DNA from: Gloeopeniophorella convolvens
Lineage: Eukaryota > Basidiomycota > Agaricomycetes > Russulales
DNA: 64,000 nucleotides
Assembly: GCA_022496205.1 (NCBI GenBank)
Contig: WTXD01000019.1
Coordinates: forward strand, 248,001 to 312,000
Reading direction: 5' to 3'
The position numbers were made by a program, and so were the translations under genes. Positions 32,714 to 42,400 of the stretch are shown one piece after another; the first letter of the stretch is position 1, and each line of letters begins with the position of its first letter. The notes below the pieces were generated by a model. That model ran no database searches and had not been told where the DNA came from. It saw nothing but the letters and a program-made list of their open reading frames with translations.

Positions 32714-33582
32714 CTACCACCTCGTCAGCTGAGCGGCGACAGAGCCGGTCCCGAACGCACCAGACTCGAACGTGCCCACCCATTCAAAATAAGCATGCGC
32801 AAGGTGCGCGACGCGGTACGGCGCATCGCCCTGCCCGCCCAACTCCGCGTCCGCCACGTGCGGGTGCTCGGGCGGCTTGAGCACGGGCAGACTCAGCGCG
32901 TCCAGCTTGGAGTCCATCAGCACGAATGACACGCTCGGTCTGCCGCACGTCAGTAGCGCGTCGGGTCTGCGAGTAGTGAACCTACCGAGTCGGGTGCTCC
33001 GACAGGAGCCCCAGTGTGTCAAACGCATGCGCGATCAGAGACAAGTACGAGGCGAGGTTGTGTCTACCCGGACGACGTTAGAGCACGCCCCAAGCGGATC
33101 GTACAAGGGGACTCACGGGCCGTGCTCAAAGTATGACGAGAGTTCGTGCAGTACCACAAGGCACGGCGCCGCAAGCTCCAACTTGGTCGGCGCCGCGTTG
33201 GGCTCCGCGACCCTGAGCATTGAGAGCGCCAGCGAGAGGTGCACCGGCGTCGGCGGGTAGCTGCAGCTGCATTCAGCGACGGTACTTGGATAAACTGGGA
33301 GCACATACCAGACCTCTACGCGCGCGAGCATCTGCGACACGGCGCCATAGCCCCCGCACTCGTTGAGCCAGTCGTCGTTGAACGCGCGCAGGGCAGCGGC
33401 AAAGCGCGCACGGGAGGGCGTGAAGAGGAGCGCGCGCGCGGCGGGCGGGGGCTCGCGAGGTGGGTGAGGCAGAGGTGGACGGGCGCCGAGGCGTGGAAGG
33501 GCCCCGCGAGGAGGAGGCTGCTGAACGCGGGCAGCGCGGGGCTCGGCAGCGGGAACACGCTCGTCATCGTCGCGCGCGACAC
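32714..33582 (-). CDS. RecA-fold-like protein, possibly SWSAP1/Shu-related; function uncertain
   Basis: The gene starts at ATG 33582 (MSRATMTSVFPLPSPALPAF) and ends at TAG 32714-32716, with introns at about 33260-33304, 33070-33119 and 32942-32987. It alternates strands and helices: APVHLCLTHL, RALLFTPSRARFAAALRAFN, the segment YPPTPVHLSLALSMLR, a Walker-B-like strand APCLVVLHELSSYF, NLASYLSLIAHAFDTLGLL, and SVSFVLMDSKLDALSLPVL. That order resembles degenerate Rad51-paralog folds such as SWSAP1, without a recognisable Walker A. The similarity is by eye only. One base appears to be missing near 33441-33446, where the frame changes inside a C/G run. It shares a 134-base divergent promoter with MDM10. 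Confidence 0.6.
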
Positions 33583-33716
33583 CCGGGTGGCGGCCCACGC
33601 GCGCGCGCTCCGAGTCGGCGCGCACGAGGCCCGCTCCGAGTCCGCCGCGGCGGGTCGGCAGCCCGCTTCAACGCTGGCGCGTGCGTGCGTGCGTTGGCCG
33701 TGTCCATGTCGTTGCG
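33583..33716. promoter_or_regulatory. Short divergent promoter of the 32.7 kb gene and MDM10
   Basis: Only 134 GC-rich bases separate the two start codons, so both genes must be driven from this segment or from inside each other's first exons. Confidence 0.5.
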
Positions 33717-35223
33717 ATGCACCCGTTCGCGACGTACGTCCTGCGCAGCTACTACAAGGCCACCGGCTGGAACGAGGACAACCTCTACGCCAACTTTACC
33801 CGCTCCTCCAATGGTGCGTGCCCCCCGAGCCCGCCGCCGCCGCCCGCTGACCACACCGCCCCGCCGCCAGCGGTGCTCGACTTTACCGTCCCCCGCGGGC
33901 TGCACCTCTCCATCTCCAAGTCGCCCAACACGCTCTTCCAGACGACGTACGCGATGAACGCGCTGCCGTCGCTCAACGGCTCTGTCGGGTACATCTTCAC
34001 CTCGTGCGACCTCGACATCCGCAGCTCGCGCGACGTCCGCTTCAAGGACATGGTCGACCGCTTCAAGGTGTACGACACGCCGCGCCGCCCGCCCGCGAAG
34101 GACGCCGAGTTCCTCGCCGGCGAGCGCGTCGACGCCCGCGGTGCGCCCGCGCCCTCCCCCCGCCCTCACACACACACTCACGCGCACGCACCGCAGACTA
34201 CCTCCTCTACGGCCGGCTGTACGTCCCGACGGGGCGCCTCGACGCGCTCTACTCGACGCGCCTCAGCCCGACGCTCCAAGCCCTCGTCGCCGCCATCTCC
34301 GACCCGCGCGCCACCACCGCCGCCCCCGCGGCGGCCCCCGCCTCGCCGAGCAACGCGATGCTCAGCCTGCAGCACGACACGGGCCGCTGGTGCGCCGAGT
34401 ACACCTACAGCGCGGAGGACGCCATGCTCGGCGTGCGCGTGCTGCACAACTTTGGGCGGCTCGACGCGGCGCTCCCGGGCGGCGGCGGCGGCGGCGGCGC
34501 TGGCTGTGCGCGCGCGAAGCGCGTCGACGAGGAGGACGCGATGGAGGGCGGGCTCAAGGGCCGCATCTCCGCGGGCGCAGAGCTGTACTTCAGCGCGCGG
34601 GAGAAGAGCGCGGGCGGTGCGTGCGCTCACCCCGCTTCGATGCGTGGACCGACGACTGACCGCGACGCAGTGTCGACCGGCATCCGCTTCACGACGCTCC
34701 CCGACGCAACGCCGCCCTCGCAGCACCTCCCGCCGCCCTCGCCCGCCGCGCCGCCCCTCCCAACCACACCCACGAGCACGAGCACCACAGCGCCGCCCTC
34801 GCAGCCGGCCACGACGATCACGGCGCTCTTCAACCCGATGCTGGGCCACATCTCGGGCGCGTACACGGCGCAGGTGTCGCGCGACCTCGCGCTGAGCTCG
34901 CGCTTCGACTTCAACGCGTACAGCTACGAGAGCGAGTGGACGCTCGGCGCCGAGTGGTGGCTGCGCCGCCCCGGCGCCGCGCCGCGCGACGTGACGGGCG
35001 TCGTCAAGGCGCGCGCGTCGACGGCCAACGTGCGCTGTGTTTATCCCTGCTGTGCCCCCGCGCTGTGCGTGCTGACGGCCGTGCCGCGCAGGACATCGCG
35101 CTGCTCTGGGAGGGCCGGCTGCGGAACGTGCTCGTCGCGCTCGGCGTCTCGTCGAACCTCTCGGGCGGCGCCAAGCCCATCAAGTCGTTCGGGCTCGAGC
35201 TGTCCTACTTTAGCTCGGGCTAG
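33717..35223 (+). CDS. MDM10: Mitochondrial outer-membrane protein Mdm10 (ERMES)
   Basis: Exons 33717-33813, 33871-34140, 34197-34616, 34671-35029 and 35092-35223 give exactly 425 residues without a break. The start MHPFATYVLRSYYKATGWNE and then LDFTVPRGLHLSISKSPN are the N-terminal signature of Mdm10. Later parts include SLNGSVGYIFTSCDLDI, DYLLYGRLYVPTGRLDALYS, LFNPMLGHISGAYTAQVSRD, SRFDFNAYSYESEWTLGAEW and the C-terminal beta signal region KSFGLELSYFSSG. Mdm10 is a beta barrel of the outer membrane. It anchors the ER-mitochondria encounter structure and also works with the SAM complex. The protein has Gly- and Thr/Pro-rich insertions typical of basidiomycete forms. Confidence 0.95.
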
Positions 35224-35645
35224 CCGGCGCCGCTGCACGTCGTATTCTTTTCTGTGCATGTGTACGCACGCGGAGGGGCTGTAATCATCGTCGCATCGCA
35301 TTGGCATTAGCATTGTCCACCGTCGTTCCGTTCTTTTCCCCTTCCCTTCCCTTTAACACTTCCCTTTCCCCACGAGCGAGCACGGCGCGAATAAGTATTA
35401 GGTACACCACAGACCGATCGCAAGAGTTATTTTAAACTGTACAGCAGAAAACCGGAACCGGACCGAGTAAGCAGACAAGAATCAAGGGTATATCAAACAC
35501 GAACACGAAGCGTCGAAAATCATTAGCGAGTTAGTTCTCAGTCAGTCGTCCAGCCAGAGCCAAGTGGCCGAAAGATAGATAGATAGGTAGATGGTTGGTT
35601 GGGTGTAAGCATGCGTGCGAGCAGCACGTCCAGGCGACGGGCGCC
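35224..35645. other. Convergent intergenic region with a GATA/GGTT simple repeat
   Basis: The 3' ends of MDM10 and the RGG gene meet here. A GATA-type repeat running into GGTTGGTTGG lies at about 35573-35605. Nothing else was recognised. Confidence 0.5.
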
Positions 35646-37400
35646 TCACTCCACCGCCTCCTCCACAGCAACAGCAGCAGCGCCGCCCTCCTTCTTCGAC
35701 CTCGTAGCTGTCCCCAGCGTCCGCGCCAGCCGCGACATCGCATCGCCCGTGATCACCGGCCGGCTACCCACGCGCCGATGCTGACGCGCGCCCGCGCTCG
35801 GCGGCGTCGACTGCGTGCGCGCGTGGTGCCCTGCGCCCTCCGCAAACGCGCGCTTCCCGCCCCCGCCGGCCGAGAACGGCGGCGCGCGGCCGAGCGTGCG
35901 CGAGCGCCCGTGTGCGGGCTGGAACGGCGGCGCGGAGGCGGGGGTGGCGGGAGGGACGGGAGCGGGAGCGGGCGCAGGGGCGGACGCGGGGCGTGGGGAC
36001 GACTCGTCCGGCGCAGGCACGTTCAGCCTGGACGACGGTGCGGGCGCGTGGATCGACGCGGCCAGTCCGCGCGCCGTGGTGTTCGGCGCACGCTCAAAGT
36101 TCAGGGTGTCCTCGTCGGCGGGTGCGTGGACCGAGTGAGCGGAGCCTGTTTCCGATACGGCGGTGCTGGCGCTGGTGGGTGCGGGTTGATCGGACGCGGC
36201 GCCCGCGAGGTGCGGGGGAACGTCGCGCTCCGTCGCCTTGGTGGTCTCCTGCGCGGGGGAGGAAGCAACGGGCCGGGGATCTGCGGGCGCCGACGTAGAA
36301 GCATCGCCTTCTTGCGGCGCCCCCTCGCTAGGCAACGGCGGTTCTTGGGAGCCTGGGACATCTACAGTGGGGGGCGCGGTTGCAGGGGGCGACAGCGCGC
36401 CGGATGCAAGGCGGTCGAAGCTCTGCGGGAGCTGCTTGAGCGAGTCGTCGAGGATGGGCGACATGAGCTGGAGCTTCGCCTGCTCGGTCAACACGGGAGC
36501 GGGCGCAGGTACGGGCGCAGGTACGGACGCGGGCACGGACGCGCTGGACGGCACGCCCCAGTCGTCGAGGTCCGGCAGGCTGTCGTCGTCGTCGCCCGCC
36601 CAGTCGATGTGGCTGCCCGGCGTCGCGGGCCTCCCGTGGTCCATCGCGAGCGCGCGCACGTGCTCAACGAGCGAGTCGATGTTTGTCTTGGCCGCGAAGG
36701 TCGTCGTCGTGGGCCCCGCGGACACGGAGCCTGCGCCTGCCAGGTGCGGCGGCGCGTCTTTGTCCTTGGCAACGAGGGCGTCGTTGGCACGCGGGAGGGT
36801 GCTGGTGTGCGGCGAGGACGGGCCCGAGCGCGTGCGACGCTGCTGCCTCAGCGCCGACGCGAGCGTCTCGACGGTCAGGGTGGTCGACTCGACCACCGGC
36901 GTGGCGGCCTTGTTGTGCGATCGCCGACGGCGCGCCGTCGGCCGCGAAGAATTATTCGGCGAGGCGGAGTGCGGAGCAGAACTGGAAGTATTGGTGCTGA
37001 CGGTCGGAGACGCAGGCTCGATCGTCAGCGAGGGGAGCTTCTTGGGCGGCTGCTGCTGCTGCTGTCCGCCGCGACGTGGGCCTGCCTTGGGCTTCGGCGG
37101 GAGGTCCGCGATTGCGAGAGGGGGTGGTGCGGGAAGGGATGCATGGGTGCTCTTGGACGACAGCGAGGTGGTGTGGGTGCTGCTCTCGGTAGAGGAGGTG
37201 CCATTGGGCGCGCGGGGGTTGCGGGAGGAAGACGAAGAGGAGCCTCCACGCCCGCTGCCGCGCCCGCCTCGGCCGCGGTCGCCCCGGCCTCCACCGCGGG
37301 TCTTTCCCGAGCCACGGAAGGCAGAACCGCGCTCGCCGCTGTGTCCCCAGTCGAGACGAGAGGCGGGGGCAGAGGGTGCTGGGATGGACAGAGACGCCAT
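35646..37400 (-). CDS. RGG-box, Ser/Pro/Ala-rich protein of unknown function
   Basis: A single open frame of 584 codons from ATG 37400 to the stop at 35646. The N-terminus carries RLDWGHSGERGSAFRGSGKT followed by an RGG-type cluster of Arg/Gly, a common RNA-binding signature. A Gln-Pro run, a segment ALVAKDKDAPPHLAG and the conserved-looking core TNIDSLVEHVRALAMDHGRP, GSHIDWAGDDDDSLPDLDDW follow. The rest is low complexity, with a basic C-terminal part RQHRRVGSRPVITGDAMSRL. The overlapping 602-codon frame on the other strand is a GC-driven shadow. A role in mRNA handling is plausible but not shown. Confidence 0.75.
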   Translation of the reverse strand: MASLSIPAPSAPASRLDWGHSGERGSAFRGSGKTRGGGRGDRGRGGRGSGRGGSSSSSSRNPRAPNGTSSTESSTHTTSLSSKSTHASLPAPPPLAIADLPPKPKAGPRRGGQQQQQPPKKLPSLTIEPASPTVSTNTSSSAPHSASPNNSSRPTARRRRSHNKAATPVVESTTLTVETLASALRQQRRTRSGPSSPHTSTLPRANDALVAKDKDAPPHLAGAGSVSAGPTTTTFAAKTNIDSLVEHVRALAMDHGRPATPGSHIDWAGDDDDSLPDLDDWGVPSSASVPASVPAPVPAPAPVLTEQAKLQLMSPILDDSLKQLPQSFDRLASGALSPPATAPPTVDVPGSQEPPLPSEGAPQEGDASTSAPADPRPVASSPAQETTKATERDVPPHLAGAASDQPAPTSASTAVSETGSAHSVHAPADEDTLNFERAPNTTARGLAASIHAPAPSSRLNVPAPDESSPRPASAPAPAPAPVPPATPASAPPFQPAHGRSRTLGRAPPFSAGGGGKRAFAEGAGHHARTQSTPPSAGARQHRRVGSRPVITGDAMSRLARTLGTATRSKKEGGAAAVAVEEAVE

Positions 37401-37664
37401 TAAGGAGCTAGAGCGTGCGTTGGCGTAGCAGTCTGCAGAGGGGGCTCAGCGCCAGCGAGGGGCGGGACGATAAGAGACAGCGACCGACCGTGTGTCGAGG
37501 TATATACAAAAAGCGAGGCGAGTGGTGAGTAAAGGTTTGTGAGTAGTTTGTGTGTGGATGATAAGTGGAGAGAGGAGAGAGAGAGGAGAACCAATTGGAT
37601 GCGGCCAGGCGTCTCTGCCAAATCGCCGGCGCCAAAATCCCGCGCTCCTCGAGGACAAACCACC
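37401..37664. promoter_or_regulatory. Divergent promoter of the RGG gene and SmG
   Basis: The two start codons are 264 bases apart. The segment has GA-rich stretches around 37560-37590 on the + strand; no specific site was recognised. Confidence 0.45.
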
Positions 37665-37999
37665 ATGTCGAAAGCTTCTCAACCAGAGCTCAAAAAGTCA
37701 CATTTCAACACAACCACTCTTTTCTCTTACTGACCACTATTTTAGTTCATGGACAAGAGGTTGTTCATCCACCTGCAGGGCGGCCGCAAGGTCAGCGGCA
37801 CCCTACGCGGCTACGACCTCTTCCTCAATCTCGTTATCGATGACGCTCAAGAGGAGACACAGCCCGCACAGCGGCATCCCATCGGCACCGTGGTACGTCC
37901 TGCGCGCCGTGTTAGTGTGGTCGGTTGACTGACATGCATCGCGTAGGTCATCCGAGGAACAGTGTCACTTCAATGGAGACACTCGAAGCGATATCATAA
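37665..37999 (+). CDS. Small nuclear ribonucleoprotein G (SmG), two apparent one-base deletions
   Basis: Exon 1 (37665-37697) encodes MSKASQPELKK. Exon 2 (37746-37892) encodes FMDKRLFIHLQGGRKVSGTL and the rest of the Sm fold (RGYDLFLNLVIDD). Exon 3 starts at 37947 with VIRG. SmG is one of seven Sm proteins in the ring around spliceosomal snRNAs and is among the most conserved eukaryotic proteins. Two single bases seem to be missing. At 37697/37698 the donor reads AAG-TCACA, one G short of a proper GT donor. Near 37959 the conserved C-terminal segment (SVTSMETLEA) appears only one frame over and ends at TAA 37997-37999. Since the gene is essential, consensus errors are the likelier cause. Confidence 0.9.
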
Positions 38000-38309
38000 T
38001 GGTTCTCTCGACCATCCTTCTTGGTGGCCTCACGCTCGTACTCGGATCCACTCTTGGACTATCGCCGTACAATCGCCCTCTTGACCTACGATACGCGTAA
38101 GAGGATCGGATCTTGCTGTGTATCATGTACCCATCCACTCTCTTGCCAACACGAAAAGGCGCATCACGCGTTGTAAAACTTGTTCATTGCTCTCCTGAGA
38201 ACTCTGCGGGTCAGGAGGCACAGAAATAGTTGGAGCAGATCGAATGGATGCGTGTAGCTCGGGGCAATGCCACCCTCGTCTCTCGTCCAGAAGTTGGATT
38301 GTCTTGTAA

Positions 38310-39439
38310 GAATAAAGTAGACCAAGACCAGATACCGGCCAGCAACCAACACCCTCCCCACAGTTCAGTGTATGACACGACGCACAGCACACTTGCACCC
38401 CAAAATAACTGCACTTCCTCACCGACTTCCGAGGCTCTCACTCAAACTTACAGCAGAACTCCCAAAATAGTGTCAGTTTCCTACCAAAGACTCTAGATTC
38501 AATCAAATTATTTTTATTGGCAATGATTATAAGGTTAGGGTTAGGACAGCGGACCGGCAACAAAAAGGGCCCACCCAGCCCGAGGGCCGGAGTGGGACAG
38601 GGAAATATTGAGACGGTGCATGAGCCGAAGCCCATACAAACCGCGAGTTCCCCCTGAGGACAGGGTCGCCGTGCTATGGGAGGCCCCCACGGCCCATAAA
38701 CCCAGGTAGGTGAAGGGGCCTATGCCATCAAGGTAAGTATGAGGATTCACATTGTCGCGCGCGAGACTTTATTCCGCTAGCGGCGCGCACGGACCATGTT
38801 GCGTTTAGGGCCGGCGTTCTGCAGTTTCGTGAACATTTCAATGTTTCGGCGGTGCCACGACGCGCCTGAACGGTACGTTACATACCGTGAGGGGGTAGGT
38901 ACATTAAATATATTCGGACCCGGATTCGTACAGCGATGCAACTCGTTATACTCATACACCACAGCAATATCCTCGAACTCCAACTTAGATCCACTGTCCG
39001 TTACGCAAAAATTCTTTGGCAACTATATCGTCGACCCCAGCATTGGGGATAAACTTAGACGCGCCCTGTATTCGCTCCAAGTCAAGCTGGAACTGTCACA
39101 TAGACTTCTTCTCTCTGCGGGGCCTGCTCGCGGATGGTAAAGATATGTGGGTGAGCAATTGCGGTATTGCGCATCTCCATGAGGACCCTCTTGATTGCAT
39201 TAATTATCTTCCACTAGAAGAACTTGAACACGCATATCGCGATTCAACAATTTCAGGTACAATATTTATGCACCTGGAAACCCACTTTGTGGATCTCATT
39301 CGAGTCTTGGAAGGTCATAGCTTCGTAAGAAGGCGTGGGCGGTGATTGCGGCCCGATTCTTGGCGGCGCCCTTGCTTGTGCCCCTGCCCACGCCGATTAC
39401 AACGTCGTTGACTGCAGGACGACGACATGCTATCAGATT
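38310..39439 (-). repeat. Right arm 3' flank of the inverted NLR duplication
   Basis: Read on the minus strand, 39150 to about 38310 follows the left-arm flank 2700-3460 block by block. It includes the ATGCTGGGGTCGA and GTTGCCAAAG motifs, a strongly conserved block at 38540-38740, and the telomere-like GGTTAGGGTTAGG at 38532-38544. The piece 39150-39439 has no clear left-arm partner and may be an insertion or the diverged end of the gene. Confidence 0.8.
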
Positions 39440-42400
39440 CTAGGAATTGGACATCTGGGAATAATGTGGCTTACACCGTGCTGTCGAGGTGTATACGGCG
39501 TCATGGTTCGGGCCTTCCTGACCCTCAACCCAAGAGAGACTTGAGAGTTTGTTGCCTGATGGGTGTCCCTGCAGGAAATTGTCGAGATCGCGGGCGGAGT
39601 CGAATTGAACGTCTGCAACTCTTTGAACCTGCATCGCTTCCGAAAGGATATCCACAACTTCGTAATGATCGTGGAATTCAGCTGCCCGCATCGCCGTTCC
39701 GTATTGACCACCTTGTAATCTAGCGTTGGCTCCATGCTCCAGCAGCAATTCCACGATGGTGGGATGCCCCAGGGCGGCAGCAGCCTGCAGCGCCGTCCCA
39801 TACTCGCCACCTTCTGCGTTGACTTCGGCACCGCGCTCGAGCAGCAACCGCACGATTTCGGGGTGCTTGTGAGCCGACGCGGCCTGCAGCGCATTTCCGT
39901 ACATCCCTCCCTCGGCGTTGACATCTACGTTGTGCCGGAGCAATAGCTGGACAACGTCGAAGTTCCCGCTTATTGACGCGGCTGACAGTGCGGTCCCGTA
40001 TACTGAGCCGGCCTGTGCATCTGGGTCTGCGTTGCAGCGGAGAAGCAACTGCACAACGTCGAGACAACCATAAGCGGATGCAACTTGAAGTGAGTTCGAC
40101 CTATCTTCGTCGTGGCCACGTGCATCGGTGTCCGCACCACGATCTAGGAGGAAATCCACGACTCGAAGGTGTCCCCGCGCTGATGCATCGTGCAGTGCTG
40201 GTGTTCCGTGTTCACCATAATTCCCGTTGATGTCGACGCCACGTTGGAGGAAGAACTCTGCAACCTTGAAACGTTCGTTGGCTAACGCCACCTTGAACGC
40301 TGCCCCATATTCCCCATCCCGGATCCGCCGGTAGCTCCTATACCGACGATACAGCACCTCTACGACACTGAGATGGCCTTGAGCAGAGGCGATCTGCAGT
40401 GCGGTTCTGTGCTTGCCATCTTGCATATTGACGTCTACACCAAGTCCTAGGAAGAACTCCACCGCTTCGACTTGGCCATCGGCTGATGCCATGTGTAACG
40501 CAGTTCCATGCTGGCTGCTTTGAGTAATGATGTCTGCACCATTCGCAAGTAGTAAATGTGTAGTATCGGGTTTCCCGTCGTCCAATATTGCCTGCAATGA
40601 CGTCCTGTATCTTTCGCCTTGAGCGGCCACATGGACGAAGTAAATGGGTGGCACTCGCCTGAGCACCGCAGAATGACCGTTGTGGGATGCCGCAGCTCGC
40701 AGTGCGGATTTGTACTCTCCTCGCCCATCAGCGTCTGCGCTATGGTCGCGAAGCAGTCGTACGTTGTCGACTAGCATGCGGAGAGATGCAGCTTGTAATG
40801 CGGTTCCATACTGGCCACCTTGCGTATTGACATCTGCGCCGTGCTCGAGAAGTAATTGAGAGGTGTCGAGTGAGCCGCGACATGCAGCAGCTTGGAGTGG
40901 AGTCCAGTACTCCCGCCTTGTATGTTGAGATCTGCGCCGTGGGCAAGAAGCAGCCGCACAACGCCCAGCGATCCTCTAGACGCAGCAACTTGCAGGGGGA
41001 TTGCATGCTCGCCGCCGTGCGCATTGGCGTCGGCCCCATAGTCAAGAAGAAGCTCCACGATTTCTGGGTAAACATTGCCGTGCAATGCGGCCTGTAATGG
41101 GGTCCAAAAGTCGCCATCGTGCGCATCGACCTCCGCACCATGCTTGAGAAGTAACCGCAGGATGTCCGGCCATCCACGTTGTACAGCAGCTTGCAATGGC
41201 GTTTCGTACTTGCCACCTTGAGCATTGACGTCGGCACCGCGGTCGAGGAGCAGCTGCACGATGCCAGGTGATCCGTTCCGTACAGCAGTCAGCAGTGGTC
41301 CGCCACCCCGAGCATTGACATCGGCGCCGCAGTCGAGGAGCAGCCGCAAAATTTCCGGTGATCTGCGATACACAGCAGCATGCAGAAGTTCGTCACCTTG
41401 AACATTGACATTGGCACCACGGTCGAGGAGCAACCGCACGATGCCCGGTGATCCGTACTGTACAGCAGCCCGCAGTGGTCCGCCGCCTTGAGCATTGACA
41501 TTGACGCCGCGGTCGAGGAACAGCTGCACAACGTCTAGCGATTCGTGGTGTACAGCGGCCTGCAGTAGCCCGCCATTTTGAGAATTGATATCGGCGCCGC
41601 GGTCGAGGAGCAGCTGCACGACGTTCAGCGATTCGTGTTGTACAGCGGCCCGCAGTGGTCCGCCACCTTGAGCATTGGTGTCGGCACCGCGGTCGAGGAG
41701 CAGCCGCACGATTCCCAATGATCTGCGACGCACAGCAGCTTGCAGAAGATCGTCACCTTGAACATTGACATTGGCGCCGCGGTCGAGGAGCAGCCGCACG
41801 ATGCTCGGTGATTCGTACTGTACAGCAGTCAGTAGTGGTCCGCCACCTTGAGCGTTGATATCGGCGCCGCGGTCGAGGAGCAGCTGCACGATGCCCGGCG
41901 ATTCGCATTGTATAGCGGCCCGCAGTGGTCCGCCGCCTTGAGCATTGACATCGGCGCCGCGATTGAGGAGTAGCCGCACGATTTTTAGTGATCCGCAATG
42001 CACAGCAGCCCTCAGTGGTCCGCCACTTTGAGCATTGACATGAGCACCGTGGTCGAGGAGTAGCCGCACGATGCTCAGTGATCCGCACTGTACAGCAGCC
42101 CGCAGTGGTCCGCCCCCTTGAACATTGACATCGGCGCCGCGGTCGAGGAGCAGCCGCACGATTTCCAGTGATCTGCGATGCACAGCAGCTTGCAGAAGAT
42201 CGTCACCTTGAACATTGACATTGGCGCCACGGTTGAGGAGCAGCCGCACGACGCCCGGTGATCTGGACTGTACAGCAGCCCGCAGTGGTCCGCCACCTTG
42301 AACATTAATATCGGCGCCACGGTCGAGGAGCAGCTGTACGACGTCTAGCAATTCGTGTTGTACAGCAGCCCGCAATGGTCCACCATCTTGAGAATTAACA

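Noticed and set aside
35595..37403. A 602-codon open frame on the + strand opposite the RGG gene
   Set aside because: Composition is that of a GC-driven antisense frame (Arg/Gly/Ala-rich, no conserved blocks).
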